Below, piece by piece: positions 42,129 to 50,788 of a DNA stretch of 64,000 nt. Location of the stretch: the NCBI GenBank assembly GCA_944372585.1, contig CALVZQ010000004.1, forward strand, positions 1-64,000, given 5' to 3'. The notes below the pieces were generated by a model. That model saw only the letters and a program-made list of their open reading frames with translations. It did not search any database and was not told the origin of the DNA. How positions within the stretch are numbered: position 1 is the stretch's first letter; each line of letters begins with the position of its first letter. This DNA is from an uncultured Clostridia bacterium (GTDB taxonomy: Bacteria; Bacillota; Clostridia; Christensenellales; UBA1242). The translations under genes and the position numbers were made by a program.

Positions 42129-44084
42129 TCAATCTTGAAGAAATTTGGAAACAAACTCACTCTCGCTCAAAATTGGAATACCAAGTGATTTTGCTTTGTC
42201 AAGTTTGCTTCCCGCCTCCTCTCCCGCCAAAACATAGGTTGTGTTTTTTGAAACAGAAGATGCGGTTTTTCCACCATTTTCTTCAATAAGTTTTGTCATG
42301 TCAGAGCGCGAATAGTTTGGAAGAGTCCCCGTCAAAACAAAAGTCATTCCAGAAAGTTTGTCTGATTTAGGCGCACTTTCTTCCAAAATAACCACTCCGA
42401 CACCAAAAAGTCTTTCAATTTCGTTCAAGTTGTTTTCGTCTTTGAAAAATTCAACAATGTTGCCAGCAATGATGTCTCCAATGTCTTCAACGGCAACCAA
42501 TTCTTCAAATGTGGCATTTTTGAAGTTTTCAAAGGTTTTGAAAGTTTTTGCCAAATCTTTTGCAGTCTTGATTCCAACTTCGCTGATGCCGATGCCATAA
42601 ATGAATCTGAAAAGTTCAATATGTTTGCTTTTTTCCAAACTTGCAAGCACATTTTCTGCTTTTTTATCCTTAAACTTTTCAAGTCCAACAAGTTGTTCTT
42701 TTGTGAGTTTGTAAAGGTCAGAATAATGCCTAAGTCCCAAATCATCATAAAACTGAATGATTGTCTTTTCAGAAAGACCTTCAATGTTGAATGCTTCTCT
42801 CTCAACAAAATGAACAAGCCTTGCAACAATTTGTTCTTTGCAGTTGTCATGATTTGGACAGAAAATCAAAGGTCCCTTTTTAACCAATGGAGTTTGACAA
42901 CATGGGCAAACTTTTGGCTCTTCAATAACTTCTGAATTGTCATATTTCTCAGCAAGGCCCAGCACTTCAGGAATGACCTCGTTGCTACGTCTGATGAAAA
43001 CCCTGCTTTTCAAAAAGACATTTTTCTTTCTTATGTCTTCAATGTTGTTGAGCGTTGCTCTTGAAATTGTCGCACCAGCGAGTTCCACAGGATCCAAAAT
43101 TGCAGTTGGAGAGACTTTCCCGCTTCTTCCAACTTGCCAAACCACATCATTAAGCATTGTTGAAACTTCTTCCGCTTCAAACTTGTATGCTCTTGCCCAT
43201 TTAGGAAACTTGTTTGTGTATCCAATTTCTTCACGAGGAGCAATCTCATTAAGCTTAACCACCGCCCCATCAATCATGACATCAAGATTGGATTTTTGAG
43301 CATCGATTTGATTGATGATGACTTCCGCTTCCGCCTCAGTTTTGACAACCTTGAAGAAATCGCCGGTTTTGAAACCATTCTCTTTGATAAATTCGTGCAT
43401 TTCATCTTGAGTCTTGAAAGTTTTTCCTTCAGAAAGCAAAACGGCATAACAAAAATAATCCAGTTGTCTTTTTGCTGTTTCCTTAGGGTCAAGATTTCTG
43501 ATTGCTCCAGCAACCCCATTTCTTGGGTTTTTCAAAGGTTCTTCTGCAGTTCTGTTATAACGCCTAAAACTCGAATTGGTCATCATGCCTTCGCCTTGTA
43601 AAATCAATCTGCCTTTGAAAGGAATCCCCAGCGGAACACTTTTGATTGTTCTGACTTGTTCTGTCACATCTTCCCCAATCTCTCCGTTCCCACGAGTCGT
43701 TGCACTGGCATATTTCCCATCAACATATTCTGTCACAATGGTCAAGCCGTCAAACTTATATTCCACAGCAAAAGTTGGATTTTTTACATATTTTTTCATG
43801 TCAGAGAAGAAAGTTCTAAGTTCGTCAAAAGAGCGCACCTTGCCCATTGAATAAAGACGAACAGCATGTTTTTTCTTGACAAATTTGTCAAGCACATCTC
43901 CGCCAACTCTCTGTGTTGGAGAGTTTGAAAGCACAACACCAGTTTCTTTTTCAAGGTCAACAAGTTCGTCATAGAGTTCGTCATATTCCTTATCCGAAAT
44001 GGTTGGATTGTCAAGTTCGTAATAGTTTCGGTTGTGCATCAAAATGACGTCAACCAATTCTTTCATTCTTTCAAGTTTATCCAT
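42129..44084 (-). CDS. ligA: NAD-dependent DNA ligase LigA
   Basis: The 651-residue product has the Ia domain (YYELDNPTISDKEYDELYDE), the adenylation motif EYKFDG with the active Lys, TRGNGEIGEDVTEQVRTI, an OB fold, a four-Cys zinc finger (CPCCQTP, then CPNHDNCKEQI), HhH repeats and a C-terminal BRCT domain (GMTFVLTGTLPNYSRSDMTK). It seals nicks in replication and repair. The start at 44084 overlaps the pcrA stop by 8 nt with GGAGGCGG upstream; a longer frame to 44150 lies inside pcrA and is rejected. Confidence 0.98.
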   Translation of the reverse strand: MDKLERMKELVDVILMHNRNYYELDNPTISDKEYDELYDELVDLEKETGVVLSNSPTQRVGGDVLDKFVKKKHAVRLYSMGKVRSFDELRTFFSDMKKYVKNPTFAVEYKFDGLTIVTEYVDGKYASATTRGNGEIGEDVTEQVRTIKSVPLGIPFKGRLILQGEGMMTNSSFRRYNRTAEEPLKNPRNGVAGAIRNLDPKETAKRQLDYFCYAVLLSEGKTFKTQDEMHEFIKENGFKTGDFFKVVKTEAEAEVIINQIDAQKSNLDVMIDGAVVKLNEIAPREEIGYTNKFPKWARAYKFEAEEVSTMLNDVVWQVGRSGKVSPTAILDPVELAGATISRATLNNIEDIRKKNVFLKSRVFIRRSNEVIPEVLGLAEKYDNSEVIEEPKVCPCCQTPLVKKGPLIFCPNHDNCKEQIVARLVHFVEREAFNIEGLSEKTIIQFYDDLGLRHYSDLYKLTKEQLVGLEKFKDKKAENVLASLEKSKHIELFRFIYGIGISEVGIKTAKDLAKTFKTFENFKNATFEELVAVEDIGDIIAGNIVEFFKDENNLNEIERLFGVGVVILEESAPKSDKLSGMTFVLTGTLPNYSRSDMTKLIEENGGKTASSVSKNTTYVLAGEEAGSKLDKAKSLGIPILSESEFVSKFLQD

Positions 44085-46206
44085 TGTCCGCCTCCACTTT
44101 TTCAAGATTTTTGGAATTAAGCATGATTTCTTTGATGCCAAAATCATCAAAATCTATTTTACCCACAAATCCGTCATCAGAAACCTCAACAATTTCGCCT
44201 TCACCATAGCGAGAAAGATAAACCCGATCGCCAACATGAAAACCACTGTCAAAAGCGTCGGCAGTTTCCTTTTCTTTTCTGAAAAAATCATCTCCTGCTG
44301 TGATTTTTGGTTTTTTCTTGTCAACAATTCCAAGTTCCTTCAAAAACCTGCTTTCAACTTGAAAATTGCTTTTGCCATACATATATCTTTTGCAAGCATG
44401 AATGAGATAAATCTTTTCTTCCGCCCTTGTGATTGCAACATACATCAACCTGCGTTCTTCTTCCATTTCACTGTTGGAGTAAGTCGCACGAGAAAGCGGA
44501 AAAATCCCTTCTTCCAAACCAACAACAAAAACAACCCTAAACTCCAACCCTTTGACAGAGTGGATTGTTGCAACCGAAACAAATCCATTTTCTTGAATGT
44601 TGTCGCTGTCACTTCTGAGCATGACATTTGCAAGATAGTCAGCAAGCGAACACTCGCCATTTTCGTCAACAAATTCTTGAACACCAGAAATCAAACTGTC
44701 AATGTTGCCAAGTTTGTTGATTGCTTCTTCATCTTTTCCAGCATACGCCTCTCTGATTTTGAAGACTTTGACTACCTTTTCAACAAAATCAGCAAGCGGA
44801 ATGACATCAAGTTCTTCGCGCAAAGATTTGATGTTTTCAACAAAATGTTCAAGTTTGGAATGGTATTTTGAAAACTTGAACTTGTCACTCAAAAGATATT
44901 CCAAAACCGTCTTATCTTCCGCTTCGTTTTGCAAGTTTGAGATTGCAACATCACCAATTCCACGCTTTGGAAAGTTGATGATTTTGAAGAGAGAAATCTC
45001 ATCTTTTGGATTGACAAAAACCGACAGATAAGACAAAATCATTTTGATTTCCGCTCTTTCATAAAACTTGAATCCGCCATAGAGTTTGTAAGGAATTTGT
45101 GACATCATAAGCCCTTCTTCAATAGGACGAGAAAGAGCATTGATACGCATCAAAACCGCAAAGTCATTGTAAGTGTATCCCTGTTCGACCAATTCTTCAA
45201 TTGTGCGAGCAACAAACATTGCTTCATCTCTCTCATCAAAAGCGGTGTAAATGACTGGTGCCGCACCATCTTCTTTGTCTGTCCAAAGGTTCTTTTTCAA
45301 ACGTTCATTGTTGTTCGCAATGACATTGTTTGCCAAGGTCAAAATGTTTTTTGTTGAACGATAATTTCTTTCAAGTTTATAGGTTTTGACATCTTCAAAA
45401 TCGTTTTTCAAATTGAAGATGTTGTGAAAGTTTGCCCCTCTCCAAGAATAGATGCATTGGTCCTCATCTCCGACCACAAACAAGTTTTTATGTTTACTTG
45501 CGAGTAATTTGATGAGCTTGTATTGCACAAGGTTTGTGTCTTGAAACTCATCAACCAAAATGTAATGAAATCTGTCAGAATAATGATCAAGAACATTTTT
45601 GTAGTTGTTAAACAAAAACAGTGTTTTATTGAGCAAATCGTCAAAATCAAGAGCATTATTTTTCTGCAAATATTCTTCATATTGCCAACATATTTTTTGA
45701 TAGTTTTTCAAATCAGTTTTGTTTCCAAATTCCTGCAAAGACAAGAAATATTCATCAATATCAAGCCCCTTGTTTTTGATGTTGTCAAGATGTCCTTCCA
45801 CTCTTGAAAGTTCGTCATCTTGAAGGTTATTTTTTTTCAAAAGGTCTTTCAAAATCTTATCTCTGTCCGCTTCAGCAATGATTGTGAAGTTTTTGTCATA
45901 TCCGTCAAGAAACTCAATATTTTCTCTCAAAATTCTCACGCACATAGAATGGAAAGTGGAAATCCAAACATTGCGGTCACACATTTTCGCCACTCTTTCT
46001 TTCATCTCGTTGGTTGCTTTGTTTGTGAAGGTGATTGCCAAAATGTTGTAAGGAGAAACCCCATTTTCAATCAAATAGCAAATTCTGTGTGTCAAAAGTC
46101 TGGTCTTGCCACTGCCCGCCCCAGCAGTAACCAAAACCACTCCATCAGTTTGCAAAAGTGCTTTTTTTTGTTCTTCGTTAAGAGAATTTAAATCATAGCC
46201 ATTCAT
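44077..46206 (-). CDS. pcrA: ATP-dependent DNA helicase PcrA
   Basis: The 709-residue product has superfamily-1A motifs: Walker A TAGAGSGKTR, motif Ia AITFTNKATNEMKER, Walker B LVDEFQDTN, motif III GDEDQCIYSWRGA, motif IV RNYRSTKNIL, and motif VI VAITRAEEKIYL. The C-terminus is the Tudor-like part (GDRVYLSRYGEGEIVEV). PcrA unwinds DNA in repair and plasmid replication and clears RecA. TAAAAT lies exactly 6 nt before the ATG with no good Shine-Dalgarno, so the transcript is probably leaderless. Confidence 0.97.
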   Translation of the reverse strand: MNGYDLNSLNEEQKKALLQTDGVVLVTAGAGSGKTRLLTHRICYLIENGVSPYNILAITFTNKATNEMKERVAKMCDRNVWISTFHSMCVRILRENIEFLDGYDKNFTIIAEADRDKILKDLLKKNNLQDDELSRVEGHLDNIKNKGLDIDEYFLSLQEFGNKTDLKNYQKICWQYEEYLQKNNALDFDDLLNKTLFLFNNYKNVLDHYSDRFHYILVDEFQDTNLVQYKLIKLLASKHKNLFVVGDEDQCIYSWRGANFHNIFNLKNDFEDVKTYKLERNYRSTKNILTLANNVIANNNERLKKNLWTDKEDGAAPVIYTAFDERDEAMFVARTIEELVEQGYTYNDFAVLMRINALSRPIEEGLMMSQIPYKLYGGFKFYERAEIKMILSYLSVFVNPKDEISLFKIINFPKRGIGDVAISNLQNEAEDKTVLEYLLSDKFKFSKYHSKLEHFVENIKSLREELDVIPLADFVEKVVKVFKIREAYAGKDEEAINKLGNIDSLISGVQEFVDENGECSLADYLANVMLRSDSDNIQENGFVSVATIHSVKGLEFRVVFVVGLEEGIFPLSRATYSNSEMEEERRLMYVAITRAEEKIYLIHACKRYMYGKSNFQVESRFLKELGIVDKKKPKITAGDDFFRKEKETADAFDSGFHVGDRVYLSRYGEGEIVEVSDDGFVGKIDFDDFGIKEIMLNSKNLEKVEADNG

Positions 46207-46212
46207 GCTCTC

Positions 46213-46240
46213 ATTTTAGCACAACATCAAAAAAAGACAA
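46213..46240 (-). promoter_or_regulatory. Promoter of pcrA-ligA, predicted leaderless
   Basis: TTGTCT (46235-46240), 16-nt spacer, TG-C-TAAAAT (46213-46218 for the hexamer), then 6 nt to the ATG at 46206. Confidence 0.65.
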
Positions 46241-46254
46241 AACAAAACCATTGT

Positions 46255-46521
46255 TTAGTCGAAAAAGATATTGTGAGAATTTTTTGAATGTCCCAAGATT
46301 GCCCCTACAAACTCCAAAGTGTATGAAACAACCGCACGTTCACGATTACGTTGTTCACTTTGAGCAAGCAAAATGAAATTCTCAAATGGTAGTTTTTGTT
46401 TATCATCTAAATTTTTCCATAATTCAGTTTCTTCTGCATCTGGCATTTTCATAGCCCAAAATTCATTTTTATCTTTCTCAAAATTTTTTAAAACGAAATT
46501 GACAATGTCCGCCTTCTTCAT
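46255..46521 (-). CDS. Small helical protein, module 1 (unknown function)
   Basis: The 88-residue product is helical: an N-terminal helix (MKKADIVNFVLKNFEKDKNE), LWKNLDDKQKLPFENFILL, then VVSYTLEFVGAILGHSKN. It belongs to the same family as the small proteins at 47369 and 49962 by the shared L-D/S/T-x-x-Q-K/R and hydrophobic LxFVxxIL elements. By recall this resembles DUF6809-type clostridial proteins, unverified. The start at 46521 follows GGAGGGG. It diverges from an XRE-type regulator gene. Confidence 0.65.
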   Translation of the reverse strand: MKKADIVNFVLKNFEKDKNEFWAMKMPDAEETELWKNLDDKQKLPFENFILLAQSEQRNRERAVVSYTLEFVGAILGHSKNSHNIFFD

Positions 46522-46563
46522 TAACCCCTCCAAAATATGTGCTATTTTGACACTCTTGGTTTT

Positions 46564-46594
46564 ATTATAGTGCTAAATTGGTACAATGTCAACA
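46564..46594. promoter_or_regulatory. Face-to-face overlapping promoters of module 1
   Basis: For the minus gene: TTGACA (46587-46592), 17 nt, TATAAT (46564-46569). For the plus gene: TACAAT (46582-46587), 6 nt, ATG 46594. The plus -10 abuts the minus -35, so both promoters cannot easily be occupied together, and a repressor bound here would shut both. Confidence 0.75.
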
Positions 46595-46812
46595 TGAATA
46601 ATAAAGATTATCAGAAAATGTGCAAAAGTATTAAAGATTTCAGAGAAGAGAAAGGACTTTCACAAGGCGAAATTTCCAAAATTCTCAACATCAATCGCAC
46701 AGTATATAATAGATACGAAAATGGCAAGAGAGCGATACCCATAGAAATTCTTTGGCAATTAGCCGATTTCTATAAAATTTCCATCGACCTTTTGATTGGA
46801 AGAATAGATTAA
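46594..46812 (+). CDS. XRE-family regulator, module 1
   Basis: The 72-residue product is almost only a Cro/C1-type HTH: MCKSIKDFREEKGLSQGEIS, KILNINRTVYNRYENGKRAI, PIEILWQLADFYKISIDLL. The start at 46594 is chosen because TACAAT lies 6 nt upstream, giving a predicted leaderless transcript; no Shine-Dalgarno fits and an earlier in-frame ATG at 46537 precedes the promoter. It probably regulates itself and the divergent small gene. Confidence 0.85.
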   Translation: MNNKDYQKMCKSIKDFREEKGLSQGEISKILNINRTVYNRYENGKRAIPIEILWQLADFYKISIDLLIGRID

Positions 46813-46830
46813 AAAACAGGTATTACCTGC
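46811..46830 (-). terminator. Terminator after the tandem XRE genes
   Basis: A short CAGG/CCTG hairpin with a 5-nt loop, followed by six T on the minus strand. Confidence 0.5.
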
Positions 46831-46845
46831 TTGAATGTTTACAAA

Positions 46846-47052
46846 TTAATCTACCAGTCCTAATAAATAATCAGTTGAAACTTTGAAAAATTTTGCTAGA
46901 ATAATCAAATTGTCACTTGTTATATCATTAACACCATTCTCCCAACCACAAAGCGCAGAAGAACTTAAACCCACCAACTTGCTCAATTTTTCAAAAGATA
47001 GGTTCTGTTCAGTTCTCAATTCATTCAATCTTTCTGCAAACTTTCTTTTCAT
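46846..47052 (-). CDS. XRE-family regulator, module 2 (second gene)
   Basis: The 68-residue product is a single Cro/C1-type HTH: FAERLNELRTEQNLSFEKLS, KLVGLSSSALCGWENGVNDI, ILAKFFKVSTDYLLGLVD. No strong ribosome site is visible, so coupling to the upstream gene (10 nt) is likely. It forms a pair with the next XRE gene. Confidence 0.85.
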   Translation of the reverse strand: MKRKFAERLNELRTEQNLSFEKLSKLVGLSSSALCGWENGVNDITSDNLIILAKFFKVSTDYLLGLVD

Positions 47053-47062
47053 AGTTGTATCT

Positions 47063-47260
47063 TTAATTTATTTCAAATAAATCGTCAATCCCACATTCTA
47101 AAATTTCACATAAAAGTTCTAAGTTTTCATACCTGATGCCTTTGGTCTCATTATTAACCATTTTATTAAAATTTTGATAACTCATATTCATCTGATTGTA
47201 AAGCCAATATTTTGTTTTTCCTTTCTCTTTTAATATTTCCAACACTCTTAATCTAATCAT
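47063..47260 (-). CDS. XRE-family regulator, module 2 (first gene)
   Basis: The 65-residue product is an HTH of the YozG/Cro-like short type (RLRVLEILKEKGKTKYWLYN, QMNMSYQNFNKMVNNETKGI, YENLELLCEILECGIDDLFE). AGAGGTAAGG precedes the ATG. It diverges from the small gene at 47369. Confidence 0.87.
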   Translation of the reverse strand: MIRLRVLEILKEKGKTKYWLYNQMNMSYQNFNKMVNNETKGIRYENLELLCEILECGIDDLFEIN

Positions 47261-47291
47261 ACCTTACCTCTACATAATATATGATTAGATT

Positions 47292-47321
47292 ATATAGACA
47301 AATTATGTTTGACATATAGAC
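47292..47321. promoter_or_regulatory. Direct repeat, candidate operator of module 2
   Basis: ATATAGAC occurs at 47292-47299 and 47314-47321, 22 bp apart (two helical turns), the second overlapping the -35 of the plus promoter. Confidence 0.45.
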
Positions 47322-47337
47322 TTATAAATTATATAAT
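47309..47337 (+). promoter_or_regulatory. Consensus promoter of the module 2 small gene
   Basis: TTGACA (47309-47314), 17-nt spacer, TATAAT (47332-47337). Confidence 0.9.
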
Positions 47338-47368
47338 GTATACATGACATAAAAGGAGAAAAATAAAA

Positions 47369-47632
47369 ATGAGAAACAAAATAAATCTTGTGCGAATTAT
47401 TCATGAACAATTTAAGCAATCAAAAAAATTTGATGAAAAAAATCAAAAATCTCAATTGGAAGAACAATTTTATCATGATTTAACGCCACAACAAAAATCA
47501 TTGTATAATCAAATAAATTCAGAAAAGCGATTTAAATCTTTTGTAGTTGAAATGGAAATCATTCAATATGTCCTAGATTTCATCTCTTCAATCTACCAAA
47601 CCCGTGACAACACAAGAATTTATTTTGATTAA
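47369..47632 (+). CDS. Small helical protein, module 2 (unknown function)
   Basis: The 87-residue product reads as helices: IIHEQFKQSKKFDEKNQKSQ, LEEQFYHDLTPQQKSLYNQI, FVVEMEIIQYVLDFISSIYQ. It shares L-[DST]-x2-Q-[KR] and the terminal [VL]xFVxSI pattern with the small proteins at 46255 and 49962. AAAGGAG precedes the ATG under a consensus promoter. It diverges from the tandem XRE genes. Confidence 0.7.
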   Translation: MRNKINLVRIIHEQFKQSKKFDEKNQKSQLEEQFYHDLTPQQKSLYNQINSEKRFKSFVVEMEIIQYVLDFISSIYQTRDNTRIYFD

Positions 47633-47658
47633 AAAACAGACCAAAATTGGCCTGTTTT
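47631..47658. terminator. Bidirectional terminator
   Basis: AAAACAG/CTGTTTT with inner CCAA/TTGG, between convergent genes, with T on both strands. Confidence 0.8.
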
Positions 47659-47666
47659 AATTTTTA

Positions 47667-47849
47667 TTAACCTCTTTTTCTTGCTCTTTTTCTTGCTTGT
47701 TCGCTTTTCTTTTTTCTTGCAACGCTAGGTTTGTCGTATGCTTCTTTTTTTCTTATATCACCGATAATGCCGTCTTTTTGACATTTTCTTTTAAAACGTT
47801 TCAAAGCGCTTTCAAGAGATTCGTTCTCGCCTACTTTAACTGTTGTCAA
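47667..47849 (-). CDS. rpsU: 30S ribosomal protein S21
   Basis: The 60-residue product reads [20 protein letters not shown], then [20 protein letters not shown], as in S21. The start is judged to be TTG at 47849, preceded by AGGTGG, because homologues begin M-[ST]-T-V; GTG codons at 47861/47858 are alternatives that would add four residues. Confidence 0.95.
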   Translation of the reverse strand: MTTVKVGENESLESALKRFKRKCQKDGIIGDIRKKEAYDKPSVARKKKSEQARKRARKRG

Positions 47850-47933
47850 CTTTCTCACCACCTTTCAAGGTCAATTTTCTGCGTAATGATAACATATTTT
47901 ATGATTAATGTCAACATTTTATAAACAAATTTT

Positions 47934-49172
47934 TCACTCACAAAAAACTCCGTCCCTAAAAGGTTTGGCAAATTTTACTTCAATCACATCTCCAACACAC
48001 ATATTTGTTTTGGCTTTGATGTAACATTTGATATAATTTTCTGTGTAGCCTTCAAAAAACTCACCATTTCTTTCTTCAATCAAAACTTTTCCACTTGAGT
48101 TTTGCATGATGAATTCATTTTTAAGTTTTTTGCCAAGAGTTTCCAAACGTTTCAAACGCTCTTTCTTAACTTGCCCTGGCAAATCTTTGTAAAGTTTTGC
48201 TGCCACAGTTCCATTTCTTTTTGAATATGGGAATATGTGCAACTGTGAAAATTTGATTTTTTCGACAAATTTCAAAGTATCTTCAAAATCTTCTTCTGTT
48301 TCAGTTGGAAAACCAACAATAACATCTGTTGTGATTCCAGCCAAAGGGAAATATTTTCTGATCAAATTGACACTGTTTTCAAAGTCCGCCGTCAAATAGT
48401 GTCTGTTCATCTTCTTCAAAACATTGTCTGAGCCGCTTTGAAGTGAAAGATGAAAATGCGGACAAAAATTCTTAAGCCCTGAAAGTGTTTTCAAAAATTC
48501 TTCATCAATCAAATTGTCTTCCATTGAAGAAAGACGTAAGCGCTTGCCATATTTGTCCAAATCAGAAAGCAGTTTCCCAAGCCCCTTTTTACCGTCAATC
48601 TTAAAATCCGAAACATCAATTCCAACAAGCACAATTTCCTTGACATCTTCTGGCAACTTTTCAACTTCATTAATTATGCTCGTCTCGCTTCTTGACCTGC
48701 TTCTTCCACGAAGATATGGAATCAAACAGTATGTGCAAAAATGGTCACAGCCATCTTGAATTTTGATGAATGCTCTTGAGAGCGTCTGAGCAGAAAACAG
48801 GTCGTCCTCATATTCCTTCGGAAGTTCAAAAATCATCTCTCCCTGTTTTTCAAGATTGTCCAAAAGTTTTTTCTTCCCTGCTGTTCCGATGACAAATTTT
48901 GCGCCCTTTTCTTCAAATTGAATTGGTTTGTTTTGACTTGCACACCCCATGATATAGATTTGTGCGTAAGGGTTGAATTTTCTTGCCCTTTCCAACATTT
49001 GTCTTGATTTTTTCTCAGCTTCGTTCGTCACAGCACAAGTGTTGATTATGTAAGCATCTGCTTCTTCAAGTTTGTCGGTTGCTTCAAAACCTCTGCTTTT
49101 TAATTCAAAAATGAGAGCATCGCTCTCATATTTGTTAACTTTGCAACCCAATGTTAAAACTGCAATTTTCAT
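47934..49172 (-). CDS. mtaB: tRNA t6A37 methylthiotransferase MtaB
   Basis: The 412-residue product has an N-terminal UPF0004 domain (MKIAVLTLGCKVNKYES, with further Cys in INTCAVTNEAEKKSRQML and MGCASQNKP) and a radical-SAM cluster CDHFCTYCLIPYLRGRSRS, plus a TRAM-like C-terminus. MtaB adds a methylthio group to t6A in tRNA. The start at 49172 overlaps the context of the rsmE stop with AGTGGA upstream; in-frame GTG 49184 is an alternative. Confidence 0.96.
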   Translation of the reverse strand: MKIAVLTLGCKVNKYESDALIFELKSRGFEATDKLEEADAYIINTCAVTNEAEKKSRQMLERARKFNPYAQIYIMGCASQNKPIQFEEKGAKFVIGTAGKKKLLDNLEKQGEMIFELPKEYEDDLFSAQTLSRAFIKIQDGCDHFCTYCLIPYLRGRSRSRSETSIINEVEKLPEDVKEIVLVGIDVSDFKIDGKKGLGKLLSDLDKYGKRLRLSSMEDNLIDEEFLKTLSGLKNFCPHFHLSLQSGSDNVLKKMNRHYLTADFENSVNLIRKYFPLAGITTDVIVGFPTETEEDFEDTLKFVEKIKFSQLHIFPYSKRNGTVAAKLYKDLPGQVKKERLKRLETLGKKLKNEFIMQNSSGKVLIEERNGEFFEGYTENYIKCYIKAKTNMCVGDVIEVKFAKPFRDGVFCE

Positions 49173-49173
49173 A

Positions 49174-49878
49174 TTAATTTCCACTCAAAATTGACACCAA
49201 ACTCATCATAGCAACAGAAGCGGTTTCACATCTGTAAATTCTTCTTCCAAGGCTGATAGACACTGCTCCCGCCTTGATGAATGCTTCTTTTTCTTTCTGA
49301 GAAAAACCGCCTTCTGAGCCGACAATGATTCCGATGTTTTTATATTTGCTCAAATCTTTGATTTTTTCTCCCTTGTCAGTTCTTTCATTTGCAAACAAAA
49401 CAACATCAAAATCTTTGATTGAAGCAATGACATCATCAACAGTTTTTGTCTCGTCGATGATAGGCATGATTGTTCTTTCACATTGTTTGCACGCATTGAG
49501 AGCAATTGACTGCAACCTATCCATTTTGTTTTCAGTCATTTTTGCGATGACATAATCACTGACAAAAGGAACGATTTTTGTTATGCCAACTTCTGTGGCT
49601 TTTTGAACAATAAATTCAAATTTAGGTCTTTTAGTGATAGCCTGAAAAATTACAATATTCTTCTGAGGATTTCCAACACATTCCTCTTTTCCAATAATCT
49701 TGCAAACCGCTTTTCCTTTTTCAAATTTTGTGATTTCGCAAGAATATTGATATTCATCATTAAGACTGACAAGAACAACATCTCCAATGTTCAATCTGAG
49801 AACATTTTTAAGATGATTATATTCATCTCCTTCGATGTAAATCAAATCATTTTTTCTTGAACCGAAAAATCTTTTCAT
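49174..49878 (-). CDS. rsmE: 16S rRNA m3U1498 methyltransferase RsmE
   Basis: The 234-residue product has a PUA-like N-terminus (MKRFFGSRKNDLIYIEGDEY) and a SPOUT knot (ITKRPKFEFIVQKATEVGI, IGIIVGSEGGFSQKEKEAF, ISLGRRIYRCETASVAMMSL). It methylates U1498 of 16S rRNA. The start at 49878 follows GAGGTTG; the longer frame to 49926 is rejected. It overlaps into the mtaB start, forming an operon. Confidence 0.96.
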   Translation of the reverse strand: MKRFFGSRKNDLIYIEGDEYNHLKNVLRLNIGDVVLVSLNDEYQYSCEITKFEKGKAVCKIIGKEECVGNPQKNIVIFQAITKRPKFEFIVQKATEVGITKIVPFVSDYVIAKMTENKMDRLQSIALNACKQCERTIMPIIDETKTVDDVIASIKDFDVVLFANERTDKGEKIKDLSKYKNIGIIVGSEGGFSQKEKEAFIKAGAVSISLGRRIYRCETASVAMMSLVSILSGN

Positions 49879-49961
49879 ATCAACCTCACTAACCATATGA
49901 TACAACAAAAAATCAAGAAAAATCAAGGAAAATAAATAAAAAAGGAAAAAGAATAGAAATC

Positions 49962-50216
49962 CTAGTGCCCGCCGTTTAGAATTGAGCCCACAAACGACAA
50001 AACCAACTCAATCAAAATGCGGTCATGGAACATTTCGCAACGATAAATTTCTTCACATAATTTGCTGTATTTTTGTCTTTGAACATTGGACAAAGAATCA
50101 ACAAACTCACTTTCCAATTTGTTTTTTTCATCTTCAAAAAGTTTTTCCCTATCATCAAGAACCCTATTATTAAACTCATTTAACAAAATTTCAACAGCAT
50201 CAATTTTTTTCTTCAT
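49962..50216 (-). CDS. Small helical protein, module 3 (unknown function)
   Basis: The 84-residue product has helices DAVEILLNEFNNRVLDDREK, LESEFVDSLSNVQRQKYSKL and ILIELVLSFVGSILNGGH. It carries the same L-S-x2-Q-R and LxFVGSIL elements as the other two small genes. AAGGAGA precedes the ATG, with TATAAT upstream. It diverges from the XRE gene at 50323. Confidence 0.7.
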   Translation of the reverse strand: MKKKIDAVEILLNEFNNRVLDDREKLFEDEKNKLESEFVDSLSNVQRQKYSKLCEEIYRCEMFHDRILIELVLSFVGSILNGGH

Positions 50217-50270
50217 AATAATCTCCTTATAAAAATAATTTTAGTGGACATTGTAATTATATACCATAAC

Positions 50271-50294
50271 TTACTACCACTGCAAGTAAATTAC
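50271..50294. promoter_or_regulatory. Candidate operator of module 3
   Basis: TTACT at 50271-50275 is inverted as AGTAA at 50285-50289, and GTAA-A-TTAC (50286-50294) forms a second short dyad. Both lie between the divergent genes. Confidence 0.4.
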
Positions 50295-50322
50295 CCTACT
50301 TTAGTCCTAAAATTTTATTAAT

Positions 50323-50751
50323 ATGAAAGAAAGGAACTATTTTGAAATCTTCAAAGAAGCTTTAGAAGAAAGAAATTTGACAATAAAGGACTTAGAAGAA
50401 AATAATGTCTTGAAAAAAGACACATTTTATAATTTTTCGACATATTGTCCATCATTAATTAATGCAATAAAAATTGCAAATTTTTTGAAATTATCATTAG
50501 ATTATATTTTGGGAAATGTTGATACTAATGTTTTTAAACCATATAAAGAAGTCCAAAACAACTTTCATTCTATTTATAGAAAAATATTAAAGGCTTATAA
50601 TGTTTCTAACTATAGGATATCAAAAGAGATAGATATTGCAGAAAATAATGTAACAAAATGGAAAAATGGAGCAATTCCAAAATTTTCAACTGTGATTGCC
50701 ATTTCTGACTATCTCGGCTGTGGTGTTGATGATTTGTTGGAACATGAATAA
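50323..50751 (+). CDS. XRE-family regulator with two HTH domains, module 3
   Basis: The 142-residue product contains two HTH domains. One is at residues about 5-65 (EIFKEALEERNLTIKDLEEN, ending LKLSLDYILGNVD). The other is at about 78-140 (YRKILKAYNVSNYRISKEID, IAENNVTKWKNGAIPKFSTV, LGCGVDDLLEHE). No Shine-Dalgarno precedes the ATG; a TAAAAT 9 nt upstream would give a very short leader. Confidence 0.8.
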   Translation: MKERNYFEIFKEALEERNLTIKDLEENNVLKKDTFYNFSTYCPSLINAIKIANFLKLSLDYILGNVDTNVFKPYKEVQNNFHSIYRKILKAYNVSNYRISKEIDIAENNVTKWKNGAIPKFSTVIAISDYLGCGVDDLLEHE

Positions 50752-50760
50752 TTTGCAACA

Positions 50761-50788
50761 AAAAAAGAGAGACAACCTCTCTTTTTTT
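50761..50788. terminator. Bidirectional terminator
   Basis: AAAAAAGAGAG/CTCTCTTTTTT with a 5-nt loop between convergent genes. Confidence 0.9.
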
